NCBI GenBank assembly: GCA_041392125.1
Contig: JAWKMR010000006.1
Span: 62,001 to 126,000, forward strand
Direction: 5' to 3'
From: Halomarinibacterium sp041392125
Lineage (GTDB): Bacteria; Bacteroidota; Bacteroidia; Flavobacteriales; Flavobacteriaceae
Length of the DNA: 64,000 nucleotides
Below the pieces are notes generated by a model. That model did no database searches. It saw only the letters and a list, made by a program, of their open reading frames with translations, and was not told the origin of the DNA. The position numbers and the translations under genes were made by a program. Position 1 is the stretch's first letter. Every line of letters begins with the position of its first letter. This document shows, piece by piece, positions 54,618 to 63,248 of the stretch.

Positions 54618-54965
54618 TTAATTTTCAAGTGCTTTCCACTTTTTATACTGTTCCTCAGTAAGGGCTTTTTTCATAGAAGTATCAAAAACTTCATCGTGTT
54701 TTTTCTTGTTGGTCATAACATCTGCATTCTTTGTGTCTTTTCCATTAACATCTTTTGCATAATTGTTTTCTTTTACAACCAGTGCACGAAAAACTGCTCT
54801 TTGTTGGTCTCCATTTAAACCAAGAGTTGTACTTAGTTTTTCAGTTTGTTTTTTAGCAACAACTTCAGGAGTGTTTTGATCCTGCTTTAACGATTGAGCA
54901 TTCATGGTGTCCATTCCTAAAAGCAATACAAAAGAAAAAGCAACAATTTTAATTAAATTCTTCAT
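54618..54965 (-). CDS. Small periplasmic Spy/CpxP-like protein
   Basis: Signal peptide (about 1-24, TMNAQS) and a Lys/Glu-rich helical region: TEKLSTTLGLNGDQQRAVF, then ALTEEQYKKWKALE. The L-x-x-D/EQ...K pattern and the ending ...LTEEQYKKW are typical of Bacteroidota Spy-like periplasmic proteins. A chaperone role is inferred from the fold. Its neighbour upstream is similar in layout. Confidence 0.72.
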   Translation of the reverse strand: MKNLIKIVAFSFVLLLGMDTMNAQSLKQDQNTPEVVAKKQTEKLSTTLGLNGDQQRAVFRALVVKENNYAKDVNGKDTKNADVMTNKKKHDEVFDTSMKKALTEEQYKKWKALEN

Positions 54966-55038
54966 GGTGTTTAAGTTTTAAAGTCACTAATGTAACTATT
55001 TTCAATGTAACTGACCAAAAACTACGCCAAAAAAGAAA

Positions 55039-55476
55039 TTACTCCTCTTTCTGTTTTCCGGGATGTTTTTTCATCCGACCTTTATGGTGTTGCTTTTTAT
55101 CAAATTTTGCATATTGTTCCTCGTTCAAAATATTTTTCATTTCCTTTTTGAAGGCAATTTGCTCGTCCAGCATTTTCGATTTTAACGCAAACTTCTCTTC
55201 TTTTGTAAGTTCTTCTCCTTCTTTATGTTGTTTACGAAGGGCTTCTCTTTTTTCTTCTTGCTGAAGTAAAAGTGTTTCTACTTGTTTTTGTTGTTTTTCA
55301 TTTAGATCAAGGTGTAAGGTCATTTCCTTTGCCTTCAATGTGGCGCGTTCTTGAGGAGTCAGGTCCTTCATTTTTTCCTTCATCTCTTTTCGGTATTTCA
55401 TTTTTGCATCCGGACCCGGCTGTGCTTGCAGCGCTAAACCAACAAATACAAAACAGATAAACAATAATTTTTTCAT
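55039..55476 (-). CDS. Spy/CpxP-like periplasmic protein (DUF4890-type)
   Basis: Signal peptide (about 1-18, LALQAQP) and a helical, highly charged mature part: KMKDLTPQERATLKAKEMTL, LDLNEKQQKQVETLLLQQ, and ILNEEQYAKFDKK. This is the usual Bacteroidota Spy-like arrangement. It runs in the same direction as the gene at 54618 (73 bp apart) and divergently from the toroid protein at 55745; their shared upstream region contains a TTCACTCA direct repeat. Confidence 0.75.
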   Translation of the reverse strand: MKKLLFICFVFVGLALQAQPGPDAKMKYRKEMKEKMKDLTPQERATLKAKEMTLHLDLNEKQQKQVETLLLQQEEKREALRKQHKEGEELTKEEKFALKSKMLDEQIAFKKEMKNILNEEQYAKFDKKQHHKGRMKKHPGKQKEE

Positions 55477-55566
55477 ACTATAAAGTTTTAAGATTTATGT
55501 GGGTATGACTAAAAAATTTAAGTTAGGTTTAAAAGGACTTGATTAAAATTTTGTTAAACGGTTATT

Positions 55567-55595
55567 TTCACTCATTCATCTTTGGTATTCACTCA
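55567..55595. promoter_or_regulatory. TTCACTCA-N13-TTCACTCA direct repeat, LytTR-type operator candidate
   Basis: TTCACTCA at 55567-55574 and again at 55588-55595, 21 bp apart. This is the spacing of LytTR-family sites such as that of E. coli BtsR (ACCRCTCA-N13-ACCRCTCA). It lies in the divergent region between the Spy-like gene and the toroid protein gene; which gene it controls is not clear. Confidence 0.55.
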
Positions 55596-55657
55596 ATGGT
55601 GGTTTTATGGTTTTTTTCTGAAAGATACTTTCGAAATGAATTTTTAAAACACGTAAA

Positions 55658-55715
55658 ATGAAATGCCCAAGTTTTTAGTTATTAACATTTTGAAGTTGTT
55701 TATAGGGCATTCCAT
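55658..55715 (+). promoter_or_regulatory. Imperfect hairpin conserved at two loci, copy 2
   Basis: ATGAAATGCCC (55658-55668) can pair with GGGCATTCCAT (55705-55715) over 10 of 11 positions with one A-C mismatch, leaving a 36-nt loop. The copy at 18401 has T in place of the first C of CCC, giving G-U. It ends 29 bp before the start codon at 55745. Confidence 0.55.
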
Positions 55716-55744
55716 CTTCAACACTCTAAAAAAATAACATACAG

Positions 55745-57046
55745 ATGAAAAGCAAATTAATTTTTTTAGCACTTCCCATTTTTGGAATGGGCTTTTGGCT
55801 TTCAATGAGCAACTCAAATTCTAAGTACGCTGAAACAAAAAGAATGCTGAAACACACAGATGGCTGTGTATTTATGACCGTTATGGGAGAACAATCTTCC
55901 AAAGATTTTGATGTATTTATGACTAACGAAAACCTTTCATTAAGCGTGCGAGACGGCTTGGCTTGGTTAAGTGATGCACAATTAGCCTCCGGAGGCTACG
56001 GAGCGGGGAGTCATAGTGCACAAAACATCATGGATCCTCATGCTGTAAGTGCAGATCCTGCAACTACAGCAATGGTGGCACAGGCTTTTTTGCGAAGCGG
56101 AGTAACCTTGCAAGGGGATAAGTATTCCCAAAACTTGAAAAAAGCGATTAATTTTTTACTCGAAACTGTTGAAAATACTCCTAAAACAGCCGAATATATT
56201 ACAGAGGTACGAGGGACTCAAATTCAGACCAAATTAGGACAAAACATTGATGCGGTCCTTACGGCACAGTTACTTTCCAATCTTTTGGACAGGGATTTAC
56301 AAGGAATTGACAAAAAAAGAGTAGCTCGATGTTTGGATATTTGTGTGGCAAAAATTGAAGCCGGTACGGATGCCTCCGGAAGGCAAACCGGAGCCGGTTG
56401 GGCAGGAGTGTTACAAAGCGGCTTAGCTTATAGTGCCCTGGAATCTGCAGATGCCGTGGGAGCCAAGGTAGATAAAAAAGTATTGGAGCGTTCCAAAAAC
56501 TATCAAAAGGGAAATTACAATTCGGAAAGTGGAGACATTAAAACCGAAGATGGTGCCGGAGTTATGTTATATGCCGTAAGTAATAGTGTGCGTGCCAGCG
56601 CCAAAGAAGCCAGAGAAGTCGAGGAGGCTGTTAACAAAGCTAAAAAAGAAGGAAAGTTGGAGAAAAATGCTCCGGTTTCTGTAGAAACCCTGCGTAAAAT
56701 TGGCTATGCCGAAAGTGAAGCGATGGAATATACCACCTCCTATAAGGTATATCAATCCGGAAAGGATGCCGCCCAACGTGACGATGTTTTAAATGGTTTC
56801 GGCAATAATGGCGGGGAGGAGTTTTTGAGTTTTTTACAAACCGGAGAATCCTTGGCCGTAAACCAAGATAAGGATTGGAAAAAATGGTATAACGACATGA
56901 GTGGGCGCATTTTAAAAATACAAAATGAAGACGGCAGCTGGAATGGCCATCATTGTATTACCAGTCCCGTATTTTGTACAGCGACCAGTTTATTGTTGCT
57001 AACGGTAGAAAATGATATTGCCTTTTTAAGTAAAGTGGGTCAATAA
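55745..57046 (+). CDS. Secreted prenyltransferase/squalene-cyclase-like alpha-alpha toroid protein
   Basis: N-terminal signal (about 1-22). Repeats of the alpha/alpha-toroid type: SVRDGLAWLSDAQLASGGYG (about 66-85), TTAMVAQAFLRSG, AVLTAQLLSNLL, and NEDGSWNGHHCITSPVFCTATSLL (about 397-420). A coiled, charged insertion (about 280-320, EVEEAVNKAKKEGK) interrupts it. No DxDD or DxDTT catalytic motif is visible, so a cyclase activity is doubtful. It is preceded by a conserved hairpin and by a LytTR-type direct repeat and ends at a possible ncRNA or terminator region. Confidence 0.72.
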   Translation: MKSKLIFLALPIFGMGFWLSMSNSNSKYAETKRMLKHTDGCVFMTVMGEQSSKDFDVFMTNENLSLSVRDGLAWLSDAQLASGGYGAGSHSAQNIMDPHAVSADPATTAMVAQAFLRSGVTLQGDKYSQNLKKAINFLLETVENTPKTAEYITEVRGTQIQTKLGQNIDAVLTAQLLSNLLDRDLQGIDKKRVARCLDICVAKIEAGTDASGRQTGAGWAGVLQSGLAYSALESADAVGAKVDKKVLERSKNYQKGNYNSESGDIKTEDGAGVMLYAVSNSVRASAKEAREVEEAVNKAKKEGKLEKNAPVSVETLRKIGYAESEAMEYTTSYKVYQSGKDAAQRDDVLNGFGNNGGEEFLSFLQTGESLAVNQDKDWKKWYNDMSGRILKIQNEDGSWNGHHCITSPVFCTATSLLLLTVENDIAFLSKVGQ

Positions 57047-57083
57047 CCCCATTTTTATAAACTGCGATATACTCAATTTTGCA

Positions 57084-57208
57084 GGGTGGCACCTTCCCAG
57101 TATCTTTAAGGTGCAAATAGTTTAGGTTGGTTTAAGCACCACCCAGAATGCAGGTAGGGATACCGGCCCCCCATTGCCAATACGGGAGGATTTCTGGGTG
57201 GTGTTTTT
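57084..57208 (+). ncRNA. Candidate structured RNA or 3' UTR with terminator hairpin
   Basis: The 173-bp gap between convergent genes holds GCACCTT/AAGGTGC (57089-57095 with 57108-57114) and a perfect 12-bp stem CACCACCCAGAA/TTCTGGGTGGTG (57137-57148 with 57192-57203) followed by TTTTTG. GGGTGG at 57084-57089 could also pair with CCACCC at 57139-57144, giving an alternative fold. A CAATTTTG box at 57074 resembles the -7 element. No known RNA family was recognised. Confidence 0.4.
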
Positions 57209-57219
57209 GATTATCAGTA

Positions 57220-57738
57220 TTATAGATTAAGAATTTGAGAAATAATCCTTTTTAAATTCTCTAGGTCGTCTTTAAGATATTTTACGTTTTTGTTTGTCAA
57301 ATTAAAAAGCAAGTAAGTTTTATCATTATTTGTAATTAGATTTAGGTCCCCTTCTGACCCACTTGGGTCATCAAAAAATACATTTGACTCAATTGCCTTA
57401 ATTTTTGATTTATCTAGAGTTATAGCACCTTCCTTATTAAACAAAGTTATTCCATTTTGAGAGATAGTTTTACTGTATTCATTTGCCTTTCTACTCCCAA
57501 TTAATTTATTCATCCCAAATAAAAAAGAAGAAATAGGAATTAGATATAAAAATAAACTTCCAAATTGGAAGTAAACCAAAATACTTAAAGAGATAAGTGC
57601 TAATATAAAATATAGGATAATAGTAAAATTATTTCCTGAATATTTCCCGATTTCAATACTCTGATTCTGCTTATTTATTTGATAAGAGATTTTATGTTTT
57701 TTAAGTATTAATTCAAGTAAATAAAATTCTTTTTCCAT
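57220..57738 (-). CDS. Hypothetical two-helix membrane protein
   Basis: 172 residues: a charged N-terminus, two adjacent hydrophobic helices (about 38-56 and 60-78; IILYFILALISLSILVYF and LFLYLIPISSFLFG), and a C-terminal part with TLFNKEGAITLDKSKIKAIES that resembles PH-like/YcxB-type domains. No family was assigned with confidence. The base composition is very AT-rich. It lies 5 bp downstream of lysS on the same strand. Confidence 0.65.
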   Translation of the reverse strand: MEKEFYLLELILKKHKISYQINKQNQSIEIGKYSGNNFTIILYFILALISLSILVYFQFGSLFLYLIPISSFLFGMNKLIGSRKANEYSKTISQNGITLFNKEGAITLDKSKIKAIESNVFFDDPSGSEGDLNLITNNDKTYLLFNLTNKNVKYLKDDLENLKRIISQILNL

Positions 57739-57743
57739 TCTTA

Positions 57744-59438
57744 TTAAATAATTTGCACAAACAACCCATCCTCAGTTTTATCTACTTTGGCCAATTTATT
57801 TGCCGTTAGGTGTTTGATGGTTTTGTCCCACTTTTTGTTACTTAAACCGCTTTGAGTTTTAAGATCTTCAAGGGCTAATCTTTCGGCTTTTTGAAGGATT
57901 TCCAACACCGCTTTTTCTTCTTCATTCAATTCCACTTGTACGGCTTTACGCTCCGGTTTCATTTGTGGGAAGAATAATACTTCCTGTATAGAAGCATTAT
58001 TAGTTAGAAACATAATCAAGCGATCCATCCCAATACCCATCCCTGAAGTGGGCGGCATCCCGTATTCTAAGGCGCGTATAAAATCGTTATCGATAAACAT
58101 GGCCTCATCGTCCCCTTTTTCAGCGAGTTTTAACTGGGCTTCAAAACGTTCGCGTTGGTCAATAGGGTCGTTTAATTCACTATAGGCATTGGCGATTTCT
58201 TTTCCGCAGACCATGAGCTCGAAACGTTCGGTTAGTTCCGGATTGTCACGGTGTTCTTTACACAACGGGCTCATTTCCTTCGGGTAATCGGTAATAAAGG
58301 TGGGCTGAATAAAATTCCCTTCACACTTCTCTCCAAAAATCTCATCAATCAACTTTCCTTTCCCCATGGTGTCATCTACCGGAACGCCCATATCTTGCGC
58401 TGCTTTTCTAATTTCAGCTTCCGTTTTACCAATAATATCGAAGCCGGTAAATTTCTTTATTGCTTCTGCCATGGTCACTCTCGGGTAGGGTGCTTTAAAA
58501 TCTATGCTATATTCGCCAAAGGTTGCTTGAGTAGTACCGTTTACTTGGATGGCACAATACTCTAACAATTCTTCGCAAAAATCCATCATCCAGTGATAAT
58601 CTTTGTAGGCCACATAAATTTCCATAGCGGTAAACTCCGGATTGTGCGTACGATCCATGCCTTCATTACGGAAGTTTTTTGAAAATTCGTACACCCCGTC
58701 AAATCCACCTACGATTAATCTTTTTAGATATAATTCGTTGGCAATTCGCATATACAAGGGAATATCCAAACTATTGTGATGCGTAATAAAAGGTCGTGCC
58801 GCTGCGCCTCCCGGAATGGGTTGAAGGATAGGCGTTTCTACCTCAAAATAGCCACGTTCATTAAAAAAATTACGCATGGCATTAAAGAGACGGGTACGCT
58901 TTACAAATACTTCTTTTACATGGGGGTTCACTACCAAATCGGCATACCGCTGGCGGTAGCGTTGCTCGGGGTCTGTAAAAGCGTCGTGGATAACCCCATC
59001 GGCATCTTCACGAGGTTGGGGAAGGGGTTTTAAGGCTTTGGAAAGGAGCGTAAATTTTTTAACCATGACCGTTTTTTCACCCACTTTGGTCGTGAAAAGT
59101 TCACCTTCAATGCCTACAAAATCACCAATATCCAGTAATTTTTTATATACTTCGTTATAATGTGATTTGTCTTCGCTGGGGCAAATCTCATCCCGATTAA
59201 AATATACTTGTATACGCCCTTCAGCATCTTGTAGCTCAGCAAAAGAAGCAGAACCTTGAATACGACGCGACATGAGTCTTCCTGCAATAGTTACTTTATT
59301 ACCTTCCTCAAAATGTTGCTTTAATTGTTTGGAAGTATGGGTTACCGGGTATAAAGCCGCAGGATAGGGATTAATACCAAGTTCGCGTAAATGATTCAGT
59401 TTTTCTCGACGAACGAGTTCTACTTCAGAAAGTTGCAT
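57744..59438 (-). CDS. lysS: Lysyl-tRNA synthetase, class II, with C-terminal extension
   Basis: Charges tRNA-Lys. An OB-fold anticodon domain (about 55-145; VTIAGRLMSRRIQGSASFAE) precedes the class II core: motif 2 FRNEGMDRTHNPEF and motif 3 GMGIGMDRLIMFL. After the normal end (FPQMKPE) there are about 65 extra residues (AVLEILQKAERLALEDLKTQ... to the end) that look like a winged helix; this extension is common in Bacteroidota LysS. Confidence 0.96.
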   Translation of the reverse strand: MQLSEVELVRREKLNHLRELGINPYPAALYPVTHTSKQLKQHFEEGNKVTIAGRLMSRRIQGSASFAELQDAEGRIQVYFNRDEICPSEDKSHYNEVYKKLLDIGDFVGIEGELFTTKVGEKTVMVKKFTLLSKALKPLPQPREDADGVIHDAFTDPEQRYRQRYADLVVNPHVKEVFVKRTRLFNAMRNFFNERGYFEVETPILQPIPGGAAARPFITHHNSLDIPLYMRIANELYLKRLIVGGFDGVYEFSKNFRNEGMDRTHNPEFTAMEIYVAYKDYHWMMDFCEELLEYCAIQVNGTTQATFGEYSIDFKAPYPRVTMAEAIKKFTGFDIIGKTEAEIRKAAQDMGVPVDDTMGKGKLIDEIFGEKCEGNFIQPTFITDYPKEMSPLCKEHRDNPELTERFELMVCGKEIANAYSELNDPIDQRERFEAQLKLAEKGDDEAMFIDNDFIRALEYGMPPTSGMGIGMDRLIMFLTNNASIQEVLFFPQMKPERKAVQVELNEEEKAVLEILQKAERLALEDLKTQSGLSNKKWDKTIKHLTANKLAKVDKTEDGLFVQII

Positions 59439-59490
59439 GCCTACTAATTTTAAGCTGCAAAATTAGGTATAATTCATTAGTATACTTGTA

Positions 59491-60375
59491 TTATGGAGCT
59501 TCAATTTGTTTAATTTTTTCTATCATAGTTGCTGCATTTTTGTTATCGGGTTCTAAGCTCAATACTTTATAATAATTTTTAAGCGCTTCCGTGAAGTTTT
59601 TTACTTCAAAATAGGCTTCTCCTAAACTATCAAAAACATTTGGGTTACGAGGAAATAGATTTGCGTTCAATTCAAATATAAAAAGGGCCTTGTCAATATT
59701 TTTGGCTCTTAAATTTACATAGCCGTACGTGTTTAGTTCACGACTTCCCTTTAAATATTCGGGTAATAGATATAATAAAAAATCTTTTTGTTTGCGAATG
59801 CTATCTAGTCCTATTTCTGCAATTCTATTTTCTAAATAATTTACCGCAAAATAATTAGAGTTGTAATGGTTTTCTAAAACAATACTGAGTATGTCTCGTT
59901 CAAAAGTTTCTTTTGGGTGTTCCACAATACGATTGACTTCTTTGCCATCTTTATAAAAAATAAAAGTAGGAACTCTATGAATATTTAGGTCTTTTTCTTC
60001 GTGACTTGGGCTTTGTTTGTAAGTAGAGCTTTGATTATCTAAAGCGACGATTTCAATATTTTGAGTAGGAAAGTTTGCTGCTTCTAAAACTTTTAAAAAA
60101 CGAGGAAGTTCTTTTTTACTATCACTACACCATGAACCAAAAAAAGCTTTGATGGTGTAATTTTTGAGAGAATCTTTTAACTGAGTGATTATTTTATCGT
60201 GTACTAAATAGCTTTCATAATTTACAGAATGCCATTCCTTAAAACTATTCTTGGTAAGGTCATTAATAGAAACCTTTCCAAGTAGTTTTTCAGTTCCGTC
60301 TGTTTTAATAATAAGTTGAGCTTGGGTAGTGTAAATGATAGATACAAATGTAAAAAGTAATAGGGTTGTTTTCAT
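59491..60375 (-). CDS. Secreted thioredoxin-like protein with TPR tail
   Basis: Signal peptide (about 1-19, IYTTQAQ). A thioredoxin fold (about 50-150) has AFFGSWCSDSKKELPRF, where the usual CxxC is CSDS, so only one Cys is present. VPTFIFYKDGKEVNR follows with the cis-Pro. Residues 200-290 contain TPR motifs (IDKALFIFELNANLFPRNPN and NFTEALKNYYKVLSLEPDN). A periplasmic reductase or a binding protein is likely. Confidence 0.82.
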   Translation of the reverse strand: MKTTLLLFTFVSIIYTTQAQLIIKTDGTEKLLGKVSINDLTKNSFKEWHSVNYESYLVHDKIITQLKDSLKNYTIKAFFGSWCSDSKKELPRFLKVLEAANFPTQNIEIVALDNQSSTYKQSPSHEEKDLNIHRVPTFIFYKDGKEVNRIVEHPKETFERDILSIVLENHYNSNYFAVNYLENRIAEIGLDSIRKQKDFLLYLLPEYLKGSRELNTYGYVNLRAKNIDKALFIFELNANLFPRNPNVFDSLGEAYFEVKNFTEALKNYYKVLSLEPDNKNAATMIEKIKQIEAP

Positions 60376-60479
60376 TTTTAAAGAGTTTTAAAAGTTTCTT
60401 TAAAATTCGAAAACTTAAATGGGGAGATGGATTATAGACCGTTTGAAAAGAGGACTAGACCTAGTTTATTTTTTTAAAA

Positions 60480-61523
60480 CTAATTGATATTTAGTTTTTT
60501 AAGCTCTTCTCTGGAAGAGATATTCAATTTTTTATAAATGTTATTAATATGTGTTTTTACTGTACTAACGCTCACGAAAAGAGCTTCGGCAATTTCCTTA
60601 TTCGATTTGTCTTCCAAAATTAAATCCATGACTTTTTGTTCTTGCTTAGATAGAGTTTCGGTATTTTTGGATGCCTTATTTAGTTGTCGCCACCTACCAA
60701 TAAAGTAAAAATTTCCTAAAATAGATAACACGGCAAAAATTCCTAGAAAATAAATCCACCATGGAAGCCCTTTATGTCTATTGACTAAAAATTCATCGGC
60801 CTCCAACTCTGCTTCGTATTGTTTGGTGTATGAAGATTCGGGATATTTTTCTTTTAGCCTAACACGTAAGTTTTCGTAATAAGGATTCACCTTTACATCT
60901 TCCAAATAGTATTCGTGAAGGTCGTTGGTTCGGTCACTTAAAAAGGAATATATATATAATTCTGCCAAAGGCTCTTGAAGCGTTTTTCCATATTCCTGAA
61001 GAATAGTAAACCACTTTTTGGTATTCAAAGATCGGTTGGCTTCGCTTCGGTAGGTGCCAAAAGCGAAACGCATTTCATGCTTTAGCGAATCAATTCTTAA
61101 GAAAAGTTGGGCTTTATCATTGTTGGAAACAATTCGGCAAAACATTTCATTGTCAAACGAAAAAGGAAAAGATAGGGTGTCTGTGTTATTAGCAATAAAA
61201 ACAACTTCTTTACTATTGGCGCAATGACCTGTAAAATGATTAATAGATTGCTCTTCATCGCTACACGTATCCAGATGAATTCGGTACATCTTATTTTCAG
61301 AAGGAAGGTTGTCTCCCATAAAGCTGAAGTTTCCTAAGCTATCGGGAAGGGTCATATTTAAAATTTGCTCACTGTAAACACCGGATATTTTTCGGTAATC
61401 CTCGATGGTAGAGAGATATACTTTTCCTTCTTTCAATTCGTGGTTTACTTTTCCGGAAAATTGGTATTGCGCCAACGTATAGTTGCTAATAAGAATACAT
61501 ACGATTTGGAAAAGTCTTTTCAT
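60480..61523 (-). CDS. Membrane-anchored LuxR-type regulator
   Basis: Signal peptide (about 1-18, NYTLAQ), a periplasmic domain of about 230 residues with Cys-containing segments, one transmembrane helix (about 257-277, WIYFLGIFAVLSILGNFYFI), and a cytoplasmic GerE/LuxR helix-turn-helix (about 288-340, LSKQEQKVMDLILEDKSNKE...STVKTHINNIYKKL). Such one-component receptors read an envelope signal directly. The target genes are unknown; it could be tested against the nearby Spy-like or surface genes. Confidence 0.88.
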   Translation of the reverse strand: MKRLFQIVCILISNYTLAQYQFSGKVNHELKEGKVYLSTIEDYRKISGVYSEQILNMTLPDSLGNFSFMGDNLPSENKMYRIHLDTCSDEEQSINHFTGHCANSKEVVFIANNTDTLSFPFSFDNEMFCRIVSNNDKAQLFLRIDSLKHEMRFAFGTYRSEANRSLNTKKWFTILQEYGKTLQEPLAELYIYSFLSDRTNDLHEYYLEDVKVNPYYENLRVRLKEKYPESSYTKQYEAELEADEFLVNRHKGLPWWIYFLGIFAVLSILGNFYFIGRWRQLNKASKNTETLSKQEQKVMDLILEDKSNKEIAEALFVSVSTVKTHINNIYKKLNISSREELKKLNIN

Positions 61524-61610
61524 TGAAAAACGAAGATAGCCAAATAGACCCTTGTAACAAAATGTATTGGAAACGACCTATAGCTTGATTATAAATCTTA
61601 ATTTTGTAGT

Positions 61611-61769
61611 ATGAGTATTTGGAGAGTATTGCTTTCTATAGTATTTCCCCCATTAGCCGTTATAGATAAAGGTTGTGGGTCTATTTTAATTGTTTTAATT
61701 TTAACCGTTTGCGGCTGGATACCGGGTGTTATTGCTGCCTTAATAATTTTAAATAATCCTAACAGATGA
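61611..61769 (+). CDS. YqaE/Pmp3-family small membrane protein
   Basis: A 52-residue protein with two hydrophobic helices: SIWRVLLSIVFPPLAVIDKG then ILIVLILTVCGWIPGVIAAL, ending NNPNR. The FPPLAV...GCG...WIPGVIAAL pattern is that of YqaE/Pmp3 membrane proteins linked to ion stress. The stop codon overlaps the ATG of the next gene (ATGA at 61766-61769), so the two are translationally linked. Confidence 0.85.
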   Translation: MSIWRVLLSIVFPPLAVIDKGCGSILIVLILTVCGWIPGVIAALIILNNPNR

Positions 61770-62506
61770 AACTAATTAACAAATTAATTGCAGTTACAGT
61801 TTTGAGTATAAGTCTGGTAAGTTGCCAGTTTACTGAAACCATGGTATTACAAGAGGATGGTAGCGGTCGCATGAATTTAAGTGTGGATTTGAGCGAAATG
61901 ATGGCTTTTGGTGGGGAAATGACAAAGGATTCTTCTTTTGTAAAGATGGATACTATTTATAACTTTAAAGATTTACTGGAATTGAAAAAGGATAGTATTG
62001 CACAACTTCCCGTAGACGAACAGAAGCGATTAAGGGCTATGGAAAATTATAAGCTTCACTTAGTTACCGATCCGGAAACCAATACCATGGTGGTAGATGT
62101 TTTTACCGACTTTAAAAATGTAGCCGAAGCTAATGAATTAATGAAAGGTTTTGAGCAATCTCAAGGCATCATGCCGGGGAGTACTTCTTCAGATTCTAAA
62201 AAAGAATCCGAACCGGAAGTAATAGGGGTCTCCTATTCGTATACCAAAGGAAAATTTAAAAGGGATGCCTTTATTAAAGACAAAGCCGAACATCAAAAAC
62301 AAATAGATAGCCTTAAAAATGCCGAGGCTTTTATGTCTGGTATCTCCTATAAGATAAAATATACATTCCCCAAAAAAATTAAAAATACCTCGGTGGAAGA
62401 TGCTACCTTCTCTCTCGATGGAAAAACATTGGAATTGGAAAGAGGTTTTGTTGAATACTTAAAAAATCCGGATGTGTTAGACATTGAGGTAGAACTGGAG
62501 AATTAG
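61766..62506 (+). CDS. Lipoprotein of unknown function
   Basis: Lipoprotein signal (SISLVSCQF, Cys near residue 20). The 246-residue protein has a Met-rich start of the mature part (ETMVLQEDGSGRMNLSVDLS) and a C-terminal beta region (YKIKYTFPKKIKNTSVEDA). I recognise no family beyond general Bacteroidota lipoproteins. It overlaps the YqaE gene by 4 bp and precedes lipB by 5 bp. Confidence 0.78.
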   Translation: MKLINKLIAVTVLSISLVSCQFTETMVLQEDGSGRMNLSVDLSEMMAFGGEMTKDSSFVKMDTIYNFKDLLELKKDSIAQLPVDEQKRLRAMENYKLHLVTDPETNTMVVDVFTDFKNVAEANELMKGFEQSQGIMPGSTSSDSKKESEPEVIGVSYSYTKGKFKRDAFIKDKAEHQKQIDSLKNAEAFMSGISYKIKYTFPKKIKNTSVEDATFSLDGKTLELERGFVEYLKNPDVLDIEVELEN

Positions 62507-62511
62507 TTTTT

Positions 62512-63231
62512 TTGAATACAACTATTGAAATACAAGACTTAGGCTTTAAAGACTACAAAGAAACCTGGGATTATCAAGAACAACTATTTCAGCAAATTCT
62601 TGATATAAAAATTAAAAACAAGAGAGAACAACAATCTCTTAAAACTCCCAATTATTTTTTATTTGTAGAACACCCCCACGTATATACCTTAGGAAAAAGT
62701 GGTGATTTTACCAACCTTCTTATTGATGAAAAGAAATTGGAAGAGATTGATGCTACTTTTTACAAAATCAATCGCGGGGGAGACATCACCTACCACGGGC
62801 CCGGACAAATAGTAGGGTATCCAATTTTGGATTTGGAGAATTTCTTTCCGGATATTCACAAATACTTGCGATTTTTAGAAGAAATGGTCATCCTTACCTT
62901 GGCTGAATATGGACTTAAAGCTGAACGTAGTAAAGGAGAAACAGGTGTTTGGCTGGATGTAGGAACCCCTTTTGCTCGAAAAATATGCGCTATGGGAGTA
63001 CGCGCGAGTCGCTGGGTTACCATGCATGGATTTGCGTTGAATGTAAATGCTAATTTGGGGTATTTCGACCATATGATTCCTTGCGGAATTAGAGGGAAAG
63101 CCGTAACCTCTTTACATGTGGAAATGGGCCAACCCGAAATTTCGATGGAAGAAGTAAAAGCAAAACTGTTGAAACATTTTGCACAATTATTTGAAGCCCA
63201 AATAAATAAGGAAACCCTTACTAATTTGTAA
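62512..63231 (+). CDS. lipB: Octanoyl-(acyl-carrier-protein) protein N-octanoyltransferase, TTG start
   Basis: Transfers octanoyl groups to lipoyl domains, such as that of the E2 protein in this window. Family signatures: YTLGKSGDFTNLL, RGGDITYHGPGQIVGYPILD (with the His of the catalytic site), ETGVWLDVG, KICAMGVRASRWVTMHGFAL and CGIRGKAVTSL. The family N-terminus IEIQDLGFKDYKETWDYQ lies 4 codons after TTG 62512, and no in-frame ATG occurs before residue 120, so a TTG start is chosen. Confidence 0.95.
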   Translation: MNTTIEIQDLGFKDYKETWDYQEQLFQQILDIKIKNKREQQSLKTPNYFLFVEHPHVYTLGKSGDFTNLLIDEKKLEEIDATFYKINRGGDITYHGPGQIVGYPILDLENFFPDIHKYLRFLEEMVILTLAEYGLKAERSKGETGVWLDVGTPFARKICAMGVRASRWVTMHGFALNVNANLGYFDHMIPCGIRGKAVTSLHVEMGQPEISMEEVKAKLLKHFAQLFEAQINKETLTNL

Positions 63232-63248
63232 GTATTTCGTGTAGCGTT

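Noticed and set aside
57084..57208. SRP RNA, 6S RNA or tmRNA
   Set aside because: The conserved SRP loop (GGAA tetraloop region), the 6S closing-stem bubble and the tRNA-like ends of tmRNA are absent.
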